From Euphorbia lathyris (lineage: Eukaryota; Streptophyta; Magnoliopsida; Malpighiales; Euphorbiaceae): a DNA stretch of 64,000 bases. Under the pieces are notes generated by a model. That model was not told where the DNA came from, made no database searches, and worked only from the letters and a program-made list of their open reading frames with translations. The position numbers were made by a program, and so were the translations under genes. Location of the stretch: positions 97,121,895-97,185,894 of the forward strand of contig NC_088912.1 of NCBI RefSeq assembly GCF_963576675.1. The letters run 5' to 3'. Of the stretch, positions 1 to 12,700 are shown piece after piece (positions within the stretch are counted from its first letter, which is position 1; each line of letters opens with the position of its first letter).

Positions 1-264
1 AAAACCGGGTGCTTCTAATAATTTGTTTATATGAAGACCCTTAATTCACATTTAGATATATATATATTGTAGATCTATTGAATAAATAAAATAGTATAAC
101 CTCTTATAATATATGTGGATCTATAAATATGACAAAATATATATAGAAAGTCTCCGCGTTTGATATGAAAACCGGATAGTTCTTCTAATTTCTTTTTTTG
201 GATTATTTCTCACATGAAAATGGACAAAAGGTCCGTTGACTCTTCTAGCATATGTTACTTTTCT

Positions 265-758
265 TTTTCTTGATGATTATTTGTCCATGAAATTTTTAAA
301 AAGGTGGTGAATTTTTAGAGTGTTTTGATAGCTCTTTCAACTTGTATAAAATATTTAATTATTTTTTTAAATTTATATAAAATATAATCAATTAATTATT
401 CAGTTGTAGAAAAATAAGTTAAATGTGGAAAATGTATTATACGCAAAAAAAAAAAATGTATTGCACGCGTTCTAATATTAGAGAAGATAATTTTTACAGT
501 TCAACAAAACTTCATCTTTAATATGTTTTAATATATTATGTGAATTATGTAATAATATTATAAGTCGCGTGCAATATATTTTCCACATGCAGCTTATTTT
601 TTTTTTTAACTAAGTGATTAATTGATTACATTTTATACAAAATTAGAGGCTAACTGAATATTTTAGATAAGTTGTGAGTGCTATCGAGCTACTTTCAAAA
701 TGTAGAAGATCGATCAATCTTTTTGAACAAGTTCAAAAAGCAAATAATATATTAAACC
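265..758. mobile_element. Degraded MULE-type MITE
   Basis: Both ends match, with many substitutions, the well-preserved element at 60700-61203. The left part has gttttgatagctc and cttgtataaaat. The right part has ctaagtgattaattgattac and ends agcaaataatatattaaacc. The two halves are inverted copies of each other. No intact target-site duplication is visible, so the limits are approximate. Confidence 0.55.
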
Positions 759-2734
759 TTTTATTTATATATTAGCTTATTTTAAGTTTTTATTTATTAC
801 AAAATTTAAAAAGGCATAAATGATAATTATAACCCTAATCATGGATAGGCATGAGTAATTTTCTCCTAACTTTTAAAATAGTAGAATTTTATGTCTATAG
901 TTGAAAAATTGGACTAATTTCAAGACAAAATTAAAAACCATATATAATATATAAGTCGTGTCATCTGATGATTGAATACCTTTTCACTCAAAATCGCGTT
1001 TTCCTTAAATGACAGACGTCTGTCATCGTAACGCCACATGTGATTTGTAGTTGTTTGTACTTAAGCTTTCAGATGACATATATTTAATATAGTGTCGCAA
1101 AAAACATTCAGAAGACACAAAAACAAATATCTGTCATATGAAAGAGAAAATGACGTAGTGCCATACCCTAGGTATATCAAGAGCATCTCTTTCATGGGTT
1201 TCCACAATTCTCTAATCTTCTTCTCTAGGGAAATAAAACCGATTCGACTTAGAACTTTAACGATTAGGGCATTCTTCCATGATTGTTGTAGTCAGTCTAC
1301 TAGATTCAATGCAATCACAATTCTTAGGTGTAATTTGTTATTTTCCACAAACCCTGCCTCAACTAGGAGTTCTTATATTAAGTACCGGGTCTTCCATGTC
1401 ACACGAAGGACCTCCAATTCAACTAGACCTAGGCCAAATAATCTCGGCACAACCGTGATTCAACATGGGTATGGTTCTTCACAGCATCCCTAAAGGATTT
1501 AGTTGCAGAGGTCGGTGGCGAATTATGGCGGTTAGGAGGTTCTCTAGAGTGGCGGAAAGGGGGCGGAGATTGCTCGATTGGGGGAGTCTTTGGTCGCTAA
1601 TCTATTTCCATTGCTCTTATTTTATTAAAAGCGCTTTTCGTTAAGAGAAACAAAAAGAAAAACAAAAAATAAAAAATAAACATAATTTGTTTTAAGCGTG
1701 TTTAAATTTGGTCCCTTTATTTTATATAATTTCTCTGGTAAGCTCTTTCATTTTATCGTTTTTATATATTTGGTTCACATAGTTTTTTAAACAAAAATTG
1801 ATCTTTAATCACTGGTTGCAGGACTCTTTTGGCAATTTACGGATTCTAGGTGAAATGATAAATAAGGACCTTTGTTTAATTACATGGTACATATGTATTA
1901 TTATGTTTATTAAATACCTTTGTTTATCCAAAATAAATAAAAAAATGTTTGGAAAAGTTCTTTAAATTAACCATTAACCTAAATTAAAAAAAATTAATTA
2001 AGCTTTTTTTACGTCTAAAATATCAATTATCTGGATCCTTTAAAGGATAATTAATATTAATATATGTATAAATATTCTCTATATATATATAATAATAATA
2101 AAAATTAGGCAATTTCCAACATTGAGCCCTGGGTCAGTGCACTTCCAGCATAAGCCCAGTGCCATCATTGACTGGTTGTATTATGTATGATAACTATATT
2201 TATGAACTCTGAACGGAAGGTCCGAATATCTTTATAAACCTTCTTGGATGACCTTGTAAAACAGAACCAAAGGTCAGGGGGGCTGTAGTCCGGCGAACCC
2301 GCTCCGATGCCTAAATCAGTCTGTGCTTAGGAGATGAAAAGTAAGGACTAAGTGTGATTTAACGTACCATAGGATGTGACTGTAACTATCTATTTATAAG
2401 GTCGGGCTGAATTTTTATTCTTCTATGAGTCCTTTTGGTATTAGGACTCCTCCTACTAGAAATCTGACTTTAAAAGAAATCCTCCATAATGTGGAATTTT
2501 TAACCTAGCTGCATTGGAGTTTTTCCTTAAATAATTATATGCATTGGATAAACATGAAAGAATTGAAGGTAAATTTTTATTGAGTATATGAAAGAATCAA
2601 AATAAAAAATGAAATAACTTAAAAGAAAAAAAAAATTCCTCAAGCTCTTCAAGAAAGTAGAGCTATATAAATATACAGGAATACACAAAACGAAATTGAA
2701 CTAGTAAAATAGTAAAATGGTAAAGAATCAATCC
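759..2734. other. No gene recognised; old repeat debris
   Basis: AT-rich sequence without a recognisable gene. A 133-codon open frame at 1092-1493 (plus) has no recognisable domain and no convincing promoter. Around 2270-2330 the string gtccggcgaacccgctccga resembles sequence I associate with plant LTRs, but no LTR ends or target-site duplication can be placed. Confidence 0.4.
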
Positions 2735-3684
2735 TCAAAAGCAAGCATCCAGAAGACAGCAGCAACATAAGCCAGCACAACTGCAATTATTAAAGATCAA
2801 AATTAGAACAATTTTACTCTTAATCGTGGAATTAAAATTTAAATATTATAAATTAGATTAATTTTAGATATCATTTAAAAATATATATATAAACAAAATA
2901 TCTATTTTATTGTCATAATAAAAATCGACAATGTTTAACATAAAAAAAAACAGGTTTAAAGCACTAATTTTTAAGTTATTTAAAACTTTAACATTTAGAC
3001 ATTTGCATATTATTTAGTCATATTTTATAACATTTTATAAAACATCTATTTGATCTATTGTAATTAATAAAATGTTAATTTATATTGAAACTTGACACGA
3101 CACATGATATATTTTAACTTTTTTTACCATATAAATTTTCTTACATAGTATAATTAATTAAATTAAAAATAAATAACAAAATCTGTCGAGTTCAAGTGTA
3201 ACCGTATGTCGATAAGATAATAATTTTATTAACTTTGGATGAAATTTCGTAAATAGAGATAAATGAAGAGCCAAATGATAAAAATTTAGATACTTCTGAG
3301 GCAAAATAGTGATTTAAGTCAAAAATTAATTTTGTACTCATCCCAAATTAAGTAATTCTGATGAATTAGAGAATAGAAAAAGAAAGAAATGACTGACCAT
3401 CCTTTCTTAAATCCCCTCTGCTTAGTTTCAGAAACAGGAGCAGCTTGATCATGGTGGCTATTTTTCATAGGGTAACCAACCGGCGGCGGAGCAACAAAAG
3501 GACCTTGTTGCTGTTGCGGCGGATAGGAAGTCGGCGGTGGAGGAGAAACATCTATACCAAACAAACAAAAACATGAATTCAAATTACAGAAGTAGATCGA
3601 GAAATTGATGTAAATGTAAATGAAAAATTGAAATTAATCGAACAGAAAATCACCTGCAGCTTGTTGATGATTATACTGAGTCAT
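2735..3684 (-). CDS. CYSTM-domain (cysteine-rich transmembrane module) protein, 3 exons
   Basis: A spliced gene of 76 codons plus stop, invisible to single-exon ORF calling. Exon 1 is 3654-3684 and starts MTQYNHQQAA. Exon 2 is 3398-3551 and is rich in Pro and Gln (VSPPPPTSYPP, then QQQQGPF). Exon 3 is 2735-2780. All introns are GT..AG, and exon lengths of 31, 154 and 46 nt sum to 231 in frame. The protein has a Pro/Gln/Tyr-rich hydrophilic N-terminus and ends in RGFKKGCCAGLCCCCLLDAC plus F, the CYSTM signature of a short Cys-rich membrane-anchoring tail. Known CYSTM proteins are small, tail-anchored plasma-membrane proteins tied to stress and metal tolerance; that role here is inference from family. 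Length is normal for the family and no lesion is seen. The splice pattern is inferred by eye and not confirmed by transcripts. Confidence 0.9.
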
Positions 3685-3798
3685 ACTTGAAATTAGAGAG
3701 AAAAAGCTTCAGAGAATATCAATGGAAGAAGGAGGAAGAGATTGTTATAGGAGGAGGAAGATGAAGGTTTATGATTTAGAGGAGATAGAGATGAGTGT

Positions 3799-3808
3799 AT
3801 TTATATGT
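3799..3808 (-). promoter_or_regulatory. TATA box of the CYSTM gene
   Basis: On the minus strand the sequence reads catataaata, about 115 nt upstream of the CYSTM start codon at 3684. That leaves room for a normal plant 5' UTR. Position and sequence fit a Pol II TATA element; no transcript data were available. Confidence 0.55.
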
Positions 3809-4039
3809 AGAAGATGGAGTGGTTGAATTGAAAGGAATTGAATTTTAAATTCAAGTTTGGAGCAAGTTTTCATAAATGGCGACCGGCCAGTTTCATACGA
3901 TTTCAGATTAGTTACATTACGCGTTGCGTTGCGTACTCGGACTTTCCTAGAAATTGTGTTGTGTTGTACAACTATTATTATTATTATTATCATTTCGCTC
4001 GTAACTTAATAAGCAAGTGTAGTTTTATCATTAATCCTG

Positions 4040-4343
4040 AGTAAAGGCTATGCTTACTTTGTTTTTTATAAAATAAGTTTCACCATTAAATTAATTTTAT
4101 GCTCCATCATTCAATGGTGAAAACATATCAAGTAATGATACTTTGTCAAAAACAAAGTAACTATAGAAGGCACCCATTAACGATTAAAATAATTTTATCT
4201 CTAATATTGGGATGCCTTCTATGCTTACTTTGTTTTTAACAAAGTAAAGTTAACTTTGCTTTTTTCACCATTGGATGATGGTAGACTTTGACAAACTAAG
4301 TTCATCCAATGATGAAAAAAATAAAGTAAGCATAGTCTTTACC
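4040..4343. mobile_element. Two adjacent copies of a short MITE
   Basis: Two units, about 4040-4174 and 4209-4343, each carry the terminal inverted repeat ggctatgcttactttgtttt and an internal palindrome built on caaagtaa. The same family occurs as a single 132-bp element at 39936-40067 with a clear target-site duplication. The pair lies about 230 bp upstream of the CYSTM TATA box. Terminal duplications for each unit could not be resolved. Confidence 0.6.
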
Positions 4344-4760
4344 CTAATTATTGGTAGTTAAGTGCCAATTTAAAAAGTTGAAACAATTTCAGATATAATT
4401 CGTCGAATTATTTCCTTGTCATTAATTTTGTCATTTATTTACATGTTCTCATTAGTACAGAGCATAAACATGTGAAAATTGTTTATAAAAAAAATTACAC
4501 TGTATTTTGTACAAATTGGACAAAAAAAAATCTAAATATCTCATTAAATTTAAATATATCAATAGCCAATTCTATTAAAACACAAAAAATATGAAATATG
4601 TATTTCTTTAATACAACGGGTATACAACAAGGAACAAAATATTTGTGTTATATAATCCCAATTTGTTAACATTATGAGTAAATTGAACTATTTAGATATT
4701 ATAAGTAAAACTACTCTTAATTATCAATGTTGGTATCTTTGCACCTTATAAACTTAAACA
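4344..4760. repeat. Degraded copy of the MITE seen at 63493-64000
   Basis: Several blocks, such as a cttgtcattaattttgtcatt segment, acaaattggaca, and aaggaacaaaatatttgtgttata, are shared in order with the element at the right edge of the window. Ends are eroded and limits are approximate. Confidence 0.4.
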
Positions 4761-4822
4761 AAATGATTTTATTTTACTGACACATCGGGCATTCTACGTG
4801 AGCTTATTGATAATAAAATTTA

Positions 4823-5337
4823 GGGAAAAGTACGAAAAAAAATGTTTGTGGTTTGCCTTATTTGCAAATAGAGATCTGTGGTTTAAAAGTTTACAAATAA
4901 AGGTATGTGGTATGTTTCTTTTTTTACAAAACAAAGTGTTTAAAATTAAACTTTTCTGTAATCGATGACAATAAGAGCATTTTTTAATTTTTTTTCAATT
5001 ATATTTATATATTAACAAAACACAGATTCAAAAATCGAATTGCAACTGTGTAAAATGAATTTAAATACCAATTTAGTTCATAAACTGTCAGATTGGTAAA
5101 AAAACGTAAAATTCCATCATATTATTTATTGTTTCGATTTAGGAAGTTGTTTTTTTTAGGGCTGTGTTTTACCAATATATAAGAATAACTTTTTTTAAGA
5201 TAATTTTTTTTATAATTAGAACTTAATTGTATAATTATAATATTTTATTTGATAAATAAAATCTATCACAAACCTTTATTTATAAACTTTAAACCACATA
5301 CCTATTAGATAAACCAAGTGCATTTTCTAGTTTCCCC
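4823..5337. mobile_element. MULE-type MITE, 515 bp
   Basis: Flanked by a perfect 9-bp target-site duplication, taaaattta (4814-4822 and 5338-5346), the size typical of Mutator-like elements. Terminal inverted repeats begin gggaaaa at the left and read ggggaaac from the right end, followed by matching blocks around ggtatgtggt. No coding capacity. Confidence 0.8.
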
Positions 5338-5654
5338 TAAAATTTATAACATATAATTATTAATCGTAGTAAACAAATAATATATGTGACGCAGACATAA
5401 TAAAATTTGTCTTATTTCTCACATTCTAATCCACGAAAATGGACAAAAGAAGGTCCCTTTTGAGTCTAATCACATGTGTTACTTTTCTTCTTCTAGATTT
5501 TTTTTTTTTTTTAATCTGAACTTTTCTTCTTCCAGATGATTTCCGTGTAAGGACTAATTCTACTCATAATTTATTATTATTATTATATTATTCTATTTTA
5601 AGTTCGAATTTATCAATACATTGTGATACAGTAGTAATAAATAATATTTGAAAC

Positions 5655-6317
5655 CAGGGGCGAATCCAGGATTTTTCTCCCATGAGGGCAAACAATACGA
5701 CTAAAATAATTTTTATCCAAAAAATAATAATTATAGAAAACTAGGGATCAAAGCTCAAGTTCAAGTAAAATAGTAGCAGAAATATCAAATCAAAATTCAA
5801 GTAGGAGCAAAAAAATACCAAAGCAGAGAGTCAAAGATCGGAGATGGAGTGCTGGACCAACGATCCAATTACGGAGGAATTGGCTATCGATTTGATTTAA
5901 TCTTACTTAGGAATAGGGATTTCAATTTAGACTTAAGAAGAAAGAGGAATTGAGGAAGAAGGGCTAATAAGATTAAAGAGAGTAAGAGAGACCGATGGTT
6001 TGTTTTAGGACCTATTTAGTTTTACATTTAAATATTTACTTTTTATTTTTTTATTTTTGTTGTAAATAAAACGACATAGTTTTAATTAAATAAAATGACG
6101 TTGTTTTGCTTTAAAACATAATTAAAAAATACAAAAATAAAATATTAAATTTAAAAATCATTCTTCATCCTCAATTATAAAACCAGTAAAGTCTAAACCT
6201 TCATTGATGAAGGGGGGCAAAGCTCTAAAACTTCAAAATTAATACATGGATTTTTAAAAAAATACAATTGTCGTTGGAGGCAGTTACCCCCACTGCCCCC
6301 ATGCTGGATCCCCCCTG
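5655..6317. mobile_element. hAT-type non-autonomous element, 663 bp
   Basis: A perfect 8-bp target-site duplication, tttgaaac (5647-5654 and 6318-6325), brackets ends reading caggggcgaatccagga and, inverted, caggggggatccagcat. An 8-bp duplication with CAGGGG ends is characteristic of hAT transposons. No transposase is encoded. Confidence 0.85.
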
Positions 6318-6767
6318 TTTGAAACTGTTTTTGGTACGACAATAAAGTACACTCCATTTAAAATCAATTTTATATTTTTAATTTTTAAAAATAATTAATG
6401 ATTTTTAAATAAATCAGGTTTATATAATGATAAGTAAAATTCTTTTACTTTTCATAAAAGAAAATATGATAACATTCATATAGAGAAACAAACGTCAATC
6501 ACTCATATACGGAGACAAACGATAATAACTCATAAAGGGAGAAATAAAAAAAATAAAACTAAAGAAAAAAGAAACTATTAAATCTACTATAATAGATTAA
6601 TAAAAAATTATTTAATAAAGAAAAACTAAAATAAAGCAAAGAAAGCCAGTAAAAAAGCTCAAAAACTTAGATGAAGATGACATAAATAGTTAGTAAATAA
6701 ATAAATAAATATATTTTATACATAGAATTGTAAATTTTGTATAAATAATTGTATAATAAATTATGTT

Positions 6768-6775
<8 letters not shown>

Positions 6776-6815
<40 letters not shown>
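6776..6815. repeat. AT microsatellite
   Basis: About 20 AT units directly following a short GT run. Confidence 0.9.
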
Positions 6816-6816
<1 letters not shown>

Positions 6817-7841
6817 TAATTTTGAGAAACCATAGAATAATTATTTTTTGTTTAATTTTTAATGTTGAAGTATGTATTTTTATATTTTATTTATGTTTTT
6901 ACTTTTAAGAAAATAAAATTGTAATTTGGTGGGCTAAGCTAGGTTGGGCACAAGCCCCGCCTAACCCCAGTCCAAACAAAATATTGCAACTAAGCTTGAG
7001 TAATATCATGTAGGTAAGTTATAGGAAAAATTACCCAGAAGTTCATCTTTTAGAAATTATTTATAATCATGTCAAGTCATAATTTTGGACTATGTCAAAC
7101 TAGTAAAATCAATATTTTTAATATATTTTAAGGATTAGAATTTATAAATTAGAAGTCTAGAATATAATTTTTAGGATTTATGATTTATGAATTGGAGTCT
7201 AGAATTTTTAAATTATGATCTAAAATCATAATTTATAGAAAATAATAACATATTAAGAATTAAGTTAGATGATATGACTTAGTTGTAATTTTATAGTTAA
7301 TTATGATATTCATGTAATTGACCCGTAGTTATATAAACTAGCTTTGAACCCGTGCAATGCATGAGGTTTTTTTTCTTAATCTATATGAAAATTATCCTAT
7401 AAAATAATTAATAAACATATAAAGCAGTTATTGACCGTAGATTGACATTATAAAATTTTAGTCAAAAGTATAGATAAACTTATTTCTATAAATAAAATTT
7501 ATTATATATTAATGGTGTTCACTTTCTCAATGACATCATTAGATCTACAATTTATTAGAATTCCAACTTAGAATAATTTTAATAAGCATAAATTTTATGG
7601 TAATTTTGATAACTATATGATTTCAATAAAGATAAATTGTTGAACACCACTTGAAATATAAAACCTATAATTCATCACAAACATATTATATTCATGCTAT
7701 TCAAAAAAAAAAAAAAAAAATTCTATAGAAATTTTATATAGTTAACATAAATCTTAAATTAGATAGAAAAAACAATATGTAATTTTTTTTTTCCAAACAC
7801 AAACACAACCTTAATCTATATATATATAGTTATACAAACTA

Positions 7842-8848
7842 TGTTGAAATCTTATAAATAGGTGAATGACTTATAATCACTCAGCAAAGATAACGCAAGC
7901 AAATATAGGAGATATGGGATAAAAGATACTACTCAGTAGTTTTATCCTGGTTCGGCCTCCTGTCTACATCCGGTCACCGGAATTCGTCTTTCGAGCTTTG
8001 ATCCCCTATTGAGCTCATTCTAGTAGAGAATAAACCCTTATAATAGTCAATGAGTAGTTACAGAGTACTGTCCTCTATATGCCTACACTTAGAACTATCT
8101 AACTCTGATTGCTGAATACCGAGCAACTCAGAATCTCCTAACTAAATATAGTGATTGATAATGTTTTGTTCTAAACTAAGAACACTTTGTTTGAACTATT
8201 CTATTGTTTACACAGAAAATAAGAGTTTGTGTAAAATGGCTTTTCTTTGCTTTTCGCTGGAACTTCAGGAATGAGTTTGCTCAGAGCTTTCACATATGTG
8301 TGAAGATCAAGTTCCAATGAAGGAAATGACAAGCCTTTTATAGTGACACTTCAAGGCATCAGTCATTTCGAATTTCAAAATAACCGTTGCAGGGAAATAG
8401 CTCTCTTGTCCTTTTCATCCTCAGCAGCCAGTGTCATGACCAATCACAACGATGTCTTCTCTGTCATTCTGAGTCTTGATCAACAGCGGTTCAGTGCTTT
8501 ACTCAGAAGCTTCTGATTGTCTCACCATTTTTGGCAAAGATTTCAGGCCAACACAGCGACAGCTTGTCTGTTGCTTCTGAAACTTTCCTCAAATGGTTAA
8601 GCTTTGTCAAGTTAACAAGTCAACTTGTGCTTGTCTGCTTCCTTCTTTGGTCTTCGAAGTCAGCAGCTTCGTGAAGAAAGCAATGGCTCTTTTCTGGATC
8701 CTTCCTCTTACTGGGCTGAGTCAATTCACAAGCCTTGGATCTATTTGACCTTCTTCTTCATATCCTTGGGCTTTGACTATAACTCTTGGGCTTGAGCTTT
8801 ATTTTACTTTCTTTACACTTATAATTTAATTCATCCAAACACTCAACA
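7842..8848 (-). mobile_element. Probable solo LTR, about 1.0 kb
   Basis: The segment starts TGTTGA and ends TCAACA, the inverted dinucleotide-type ends of an LTR. On the minus strand a TATAAAAGG box lies at about 8333-8341 and is followed by a plausible transcript start. No primer-binding site or coding region adjoins it. Flanking 5-mers (aacta, aacac) do not match well, so the call stays tentative. It could instead be a fragment of another unclassified repeat. Confidence 0.4.
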
Positions 8849-9059
8849 AACACATTAGTATACTATAAATCAATGCTTTAAATTTAATGTGTTGAGAATT
8901 TTATTTAGGGACATTAATTCTAATTTATATATATTTGTCAAATCAAAATGAATATGGAAATTGTGTTTCAACAGTATTCTCACATGATGCCCTCTTCCTT
9001 TTCTTGGATTCATCCTTAGAATGATCAACCTTCAACAAAAAGTAGTTCAAATTAGTCAA

Positions 9060-9600
9060 ATATTGAATAAACATTACTTCACGGATCACCTATTTTTTCG
9101 CAGATTCTCAAATCTGTGAAGTAAATCAAGTGTATTTATTTCGTAAATTCTAAAATCTGCGAAACAGATAAGAATCTGTGAAACAAAATGGTACTTCGCA
9201 GATTCACAAAACTTCGAAGCTTTTTATTCGCATAATGAGAAATATGCGAAGCAAAATCATATCTGTGAATTAGTTTTTTTTGTGCAAAATGAACTTCTCA
9301 CAATCATTTCGCACTATTTCTAAATTTCATTTCACAAAATATAGCTATAAACTAACGAAAAAACACAACAAAAGCCTAAACCCTAAACCAAACTCGCAGA
9401 AACAGAAAACACGAGAAGAGTGAACCCTAAAACCAAGTCGAAATTGCCTAAACACAATAGATACATACCTTCTTGCCATCTTTTGCCATTGAAATCGAAG
9501 AGAATAAACACAGAGAAGAAGAAACGCAAAAAAAGTACTGCGAGTTAAGCACAGAGAAAGCACTCTGGTTCGCGTTCGCAAAGGGGAGGAAGAAATGGGA
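9060..9600. repeat. Hairpin-rich repeat with recurring TTCGCAGATT motifs
   Basis: Between 9078 and 9265 the motifs tcgcagattc, aatctgcgaa and atatgcgaag alternate in both orientations and can fold into several short hairpins. Such motif clusters resemble subterminal repeats of DNA transposons. From 9345 to 9600 the minus strand looks like a 5' UTR with a short Met-starting frame (MARRYVSIV...), but no product is recognised. Similar gcgaag motifs occur near 62200-62520. Confidence 0.4.
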
Positions 9601-9665
9601 AGATTTTTCTAAGTCGTTATATATATATTATGAGTAATTCCTAATGAAATAGTATAGATATGTGA

Positions 9666-9775
9666 TCAGGGCCGTCTCCAGCATTTTAGAGACCGTATGC
9701 AATTTTTGTATCTTTTTCACATCTAGTTTTAATCTTATTTTAGAAATAATAAATACCAAATACTAAAACCAATAT
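9666..9775 (+). mobile_element. Left end of a hAT-like element, interrupted by the LINE
   Basis: The sequence cagggccgtctccagc at 9666 resembles hAT termini. The LINE begins about 110 bp further on. No matching right end was found, so this is an isolated terminus. Confidence 0.3.
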
Positions 9776-12700
9776 TTTTTGAATAAAGGCCGGGACGAAC
9801 CGATCAAGGAGCCTGACATCCCAGCCAGGCTGGCACCCCAGGCCCCAAGACCAGAAAACCCAATATCATAAATAAAATAAAAAGTCTTACAGAGGCAAGG
9901 GAAAATTAAATAAAACGAAAGCAAGGAGTGACAAAAGTTTGGAGAGGCCGACCACCAGCAGAGGTTAATGGCGTGCACTCCGTAGAGGGCAAGGGCGTCG
10001 GCAGCCTGGTTGCCTTCCCTGAAAAGGCGTGTGCTGTTAATTTCCATTCCGGAGCACTGATGAAGAAATTTCAACCACTTTTGTCTGATTTCCCAAGGAA
10101 CTGAACGCGATTTGCTGCGAGTTAAATCCACGACGTGAGTCGAATCGGATTCAATCCATAGCTTTAGCCACCCTCTTTCCCAAGTGATATCCACCGCGGT
10201 GATCACATCAAGTATTTCCGCTATGTATGCAGGAGCTGAGGATATAGGAAACGCGAAGCAACCACGAGCGAAACCTCGCGATGAACTGAAAATACCCCCC
10301 GCCCCAGCCGAGTTCGAGGGACGAAGAGATGAACCATCCATATTCACTTTTAACCAGCCAGTCGGGGGAGGGGTCCAACGCACGCCGATTAATTTCAAGA
10401 TCTGAGGAGGGATCAGATGCACAGAGAGCTGACGAAGGATGCGGTGGTCGTATGGACTACTACAGCTGCCGATTTTCATGCCGCTAGACTCACGGATATA
10501 GTTATTGAGTTTGTAAATTGAATTTTGGATTGAAGGAAGCTCTGCTTCGAAGGTGGCAAGATTTCTCGTCCGCCAAATAAGCCAAATACAGTGAACAACC
10601 GTAGCCTGCCAAAGGTGATGTACCTGCTTCCTAAATTTGAAGGCTAACAGATGGTTAAAAAAGGTAATGAAAGTACCTGAGCAGTTCAAGACAACGCCAA
10701 AGATGTGGCTGAGGTGCATCCAAAGAGCCTTAGCAAAAGAGCAGGACAATAATAGGTGGTCGGAACTTTCAGATGAGTAACGACAGAGGCTGCAACGATG
10801 AGCTAATGCAATGCCACGGATTTGTAGCAGATTTTGAGTCGGTAGCCGATCAAAAATCAGTTTCCAGCAAGTGCAGGAACGGGATGGTGGTATGTGCTTC
10901 CCCCAAATAAAATTGCTCCAAAGAGTATTCTGTTCAGAGCTATGGAGCTGATAGAACCCTTTCACTGTAAATTCCCCCATTCGTTGAAGGAGTCCAGAAG
11001 CAAATATCCGTATTATTCCGACCTCGATTGATAGCCATAATCCACTCTTGGACCAAGTCTAGCAACTGCTGTATGTTTGTCCAGAATTCCTCAAGCAAGA
11101 ATTGCTCAATACACTGAAACCGAGACCTCTGTAGTGAGGACGGTAGCCCCAGATGATCAGCAATTGAGGGATAGATCCATAGGTCCGTCCAAAAGTTGAG
11201 ACGAGACTGCATACCAATCCACCATCGTGATTGCGAGCGGATAACATTGAAGACGGCTTTACACGAAGCCCAAATCGAAGAGGCAGTGATCTGAACCCTA
11301 AGAATGCCTGATAGTGCCATAAAACGGCTTCTTAACAGCTGGATGACGAAGGAATCTCCTTGAATTAATTCCCAGCCAAGCTACCCGAGGAGGGAGGAAT
11401 TGAACTTCTCCAGGTTTTTAATTCCAAGCCCGCCGGCTCTGACTGAGGAGCAGCAAATTCGCCAAGAAACTGTGATTAATTTCCTTGAGTCTGGGCTACC
11501 AGTCCATAGGAAATTGTGGATCTGTTTGTTAATTTTGTTTAGTAGCTTCGCATGCCACTTGTAAATCGTGAAGGCATGGACGATTGTACCTGTAAAAGTA
11601 GACTTTATCAAAGTTAATTGCCCTGCGAATGATAGAGCAGAACCTTTCCAAGAACTGAACTTTGATAGAAACTGATCTGTGATGCCAGACAGATTCTGCG
11701 ACTTGGGAGCACCCTTAAATAGCGGCATGCCCAGATAATTGAATGGGAGATTTACCTGTTTAATACCCAGGATGCCTGCTAACCTTGTTTTCCGGGGGCC
11801 TGTGATGAAGTCATTGAAATAGGCGGCTGATTTATCCCAATTGACCTGTTGCCTAGAGACTGTACCATATAATTGGAAGATCTTTTTGATTTCTCTCATG
11901 TTCTCAGTAGTGGCTTTCCTAAAGAGGAGCATATCGTCGGCATACAAAAGATAGGACGAGAAATTGGTACTGCGTGAATAGGTCATCTGTGCAAATCGGT
12001 TTTCAGATTCCATTTTTTGCATCCATCTACTGAAAGAATCTTCTGGAATTCCAAACAAGATAGGAAAGAGAGGATCTCCTTGCCTTACCCCCCTAGAGCA
12101 ATTAAAATAGCCCTTAGCCGCCCCATTAACAAGGATGGAGACGCGTGAAGAGGATAGGATAGACAGAATCCAATCCCTAAATTGTAATGAGAAACCAAAC
12201 GCCTCCATTATGGACAACAAAAAGCTCCAGTCTAAGGTGTCAAATGCCTTCTTAATGTCAATTTTTAGTGCCATGTTCCCCCCAAAGCTCCTCTTACTTA
12301 ACTGATTGATGCCTTCAGAGGCAGCAGCAATACAGTGGTGGATGCTTCTTCCCTGTACAAAGCCAAATTGATTCCTTAATATAATTTTAGATGCGATACC
12401 TGATAGTCTGAGGGGGCATAAGTTAGCAGTGTGTTATCCTCATCCGAGACCAGAGCAGGAATAACCGAATCAATTGGATCAAGATTGACGTTGAAGGCAA
12501 AATTATGGAAAAGCTCAGTATAAAAATCAATGATATGCTAGGAAATAATACCTTCATCAGAGGTGAGATGTTCATTAACAATCATTGAATGGGTGCCTGA
12601 TTGAAGATTTCCGATCTTTGCTGTACGGTGGAAGAAAGTCAAATTTCTATCCCCCGCCTCAAGCCACTTTATACGGCTTTTCTCACGAAGTAGCAACTCC

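Noticed and set aside
1092..1493. 133-codon open frame as a gene
   Set aside because: Composition is that of random AT-rich DNA, with no domain, promoter or splice context.
2225..2440. Gypsy LTR fragment
   Set aside because: One suggestive string (gtccggcgaacccgctccga) without ends or coding neighbours is not enough to call an element.
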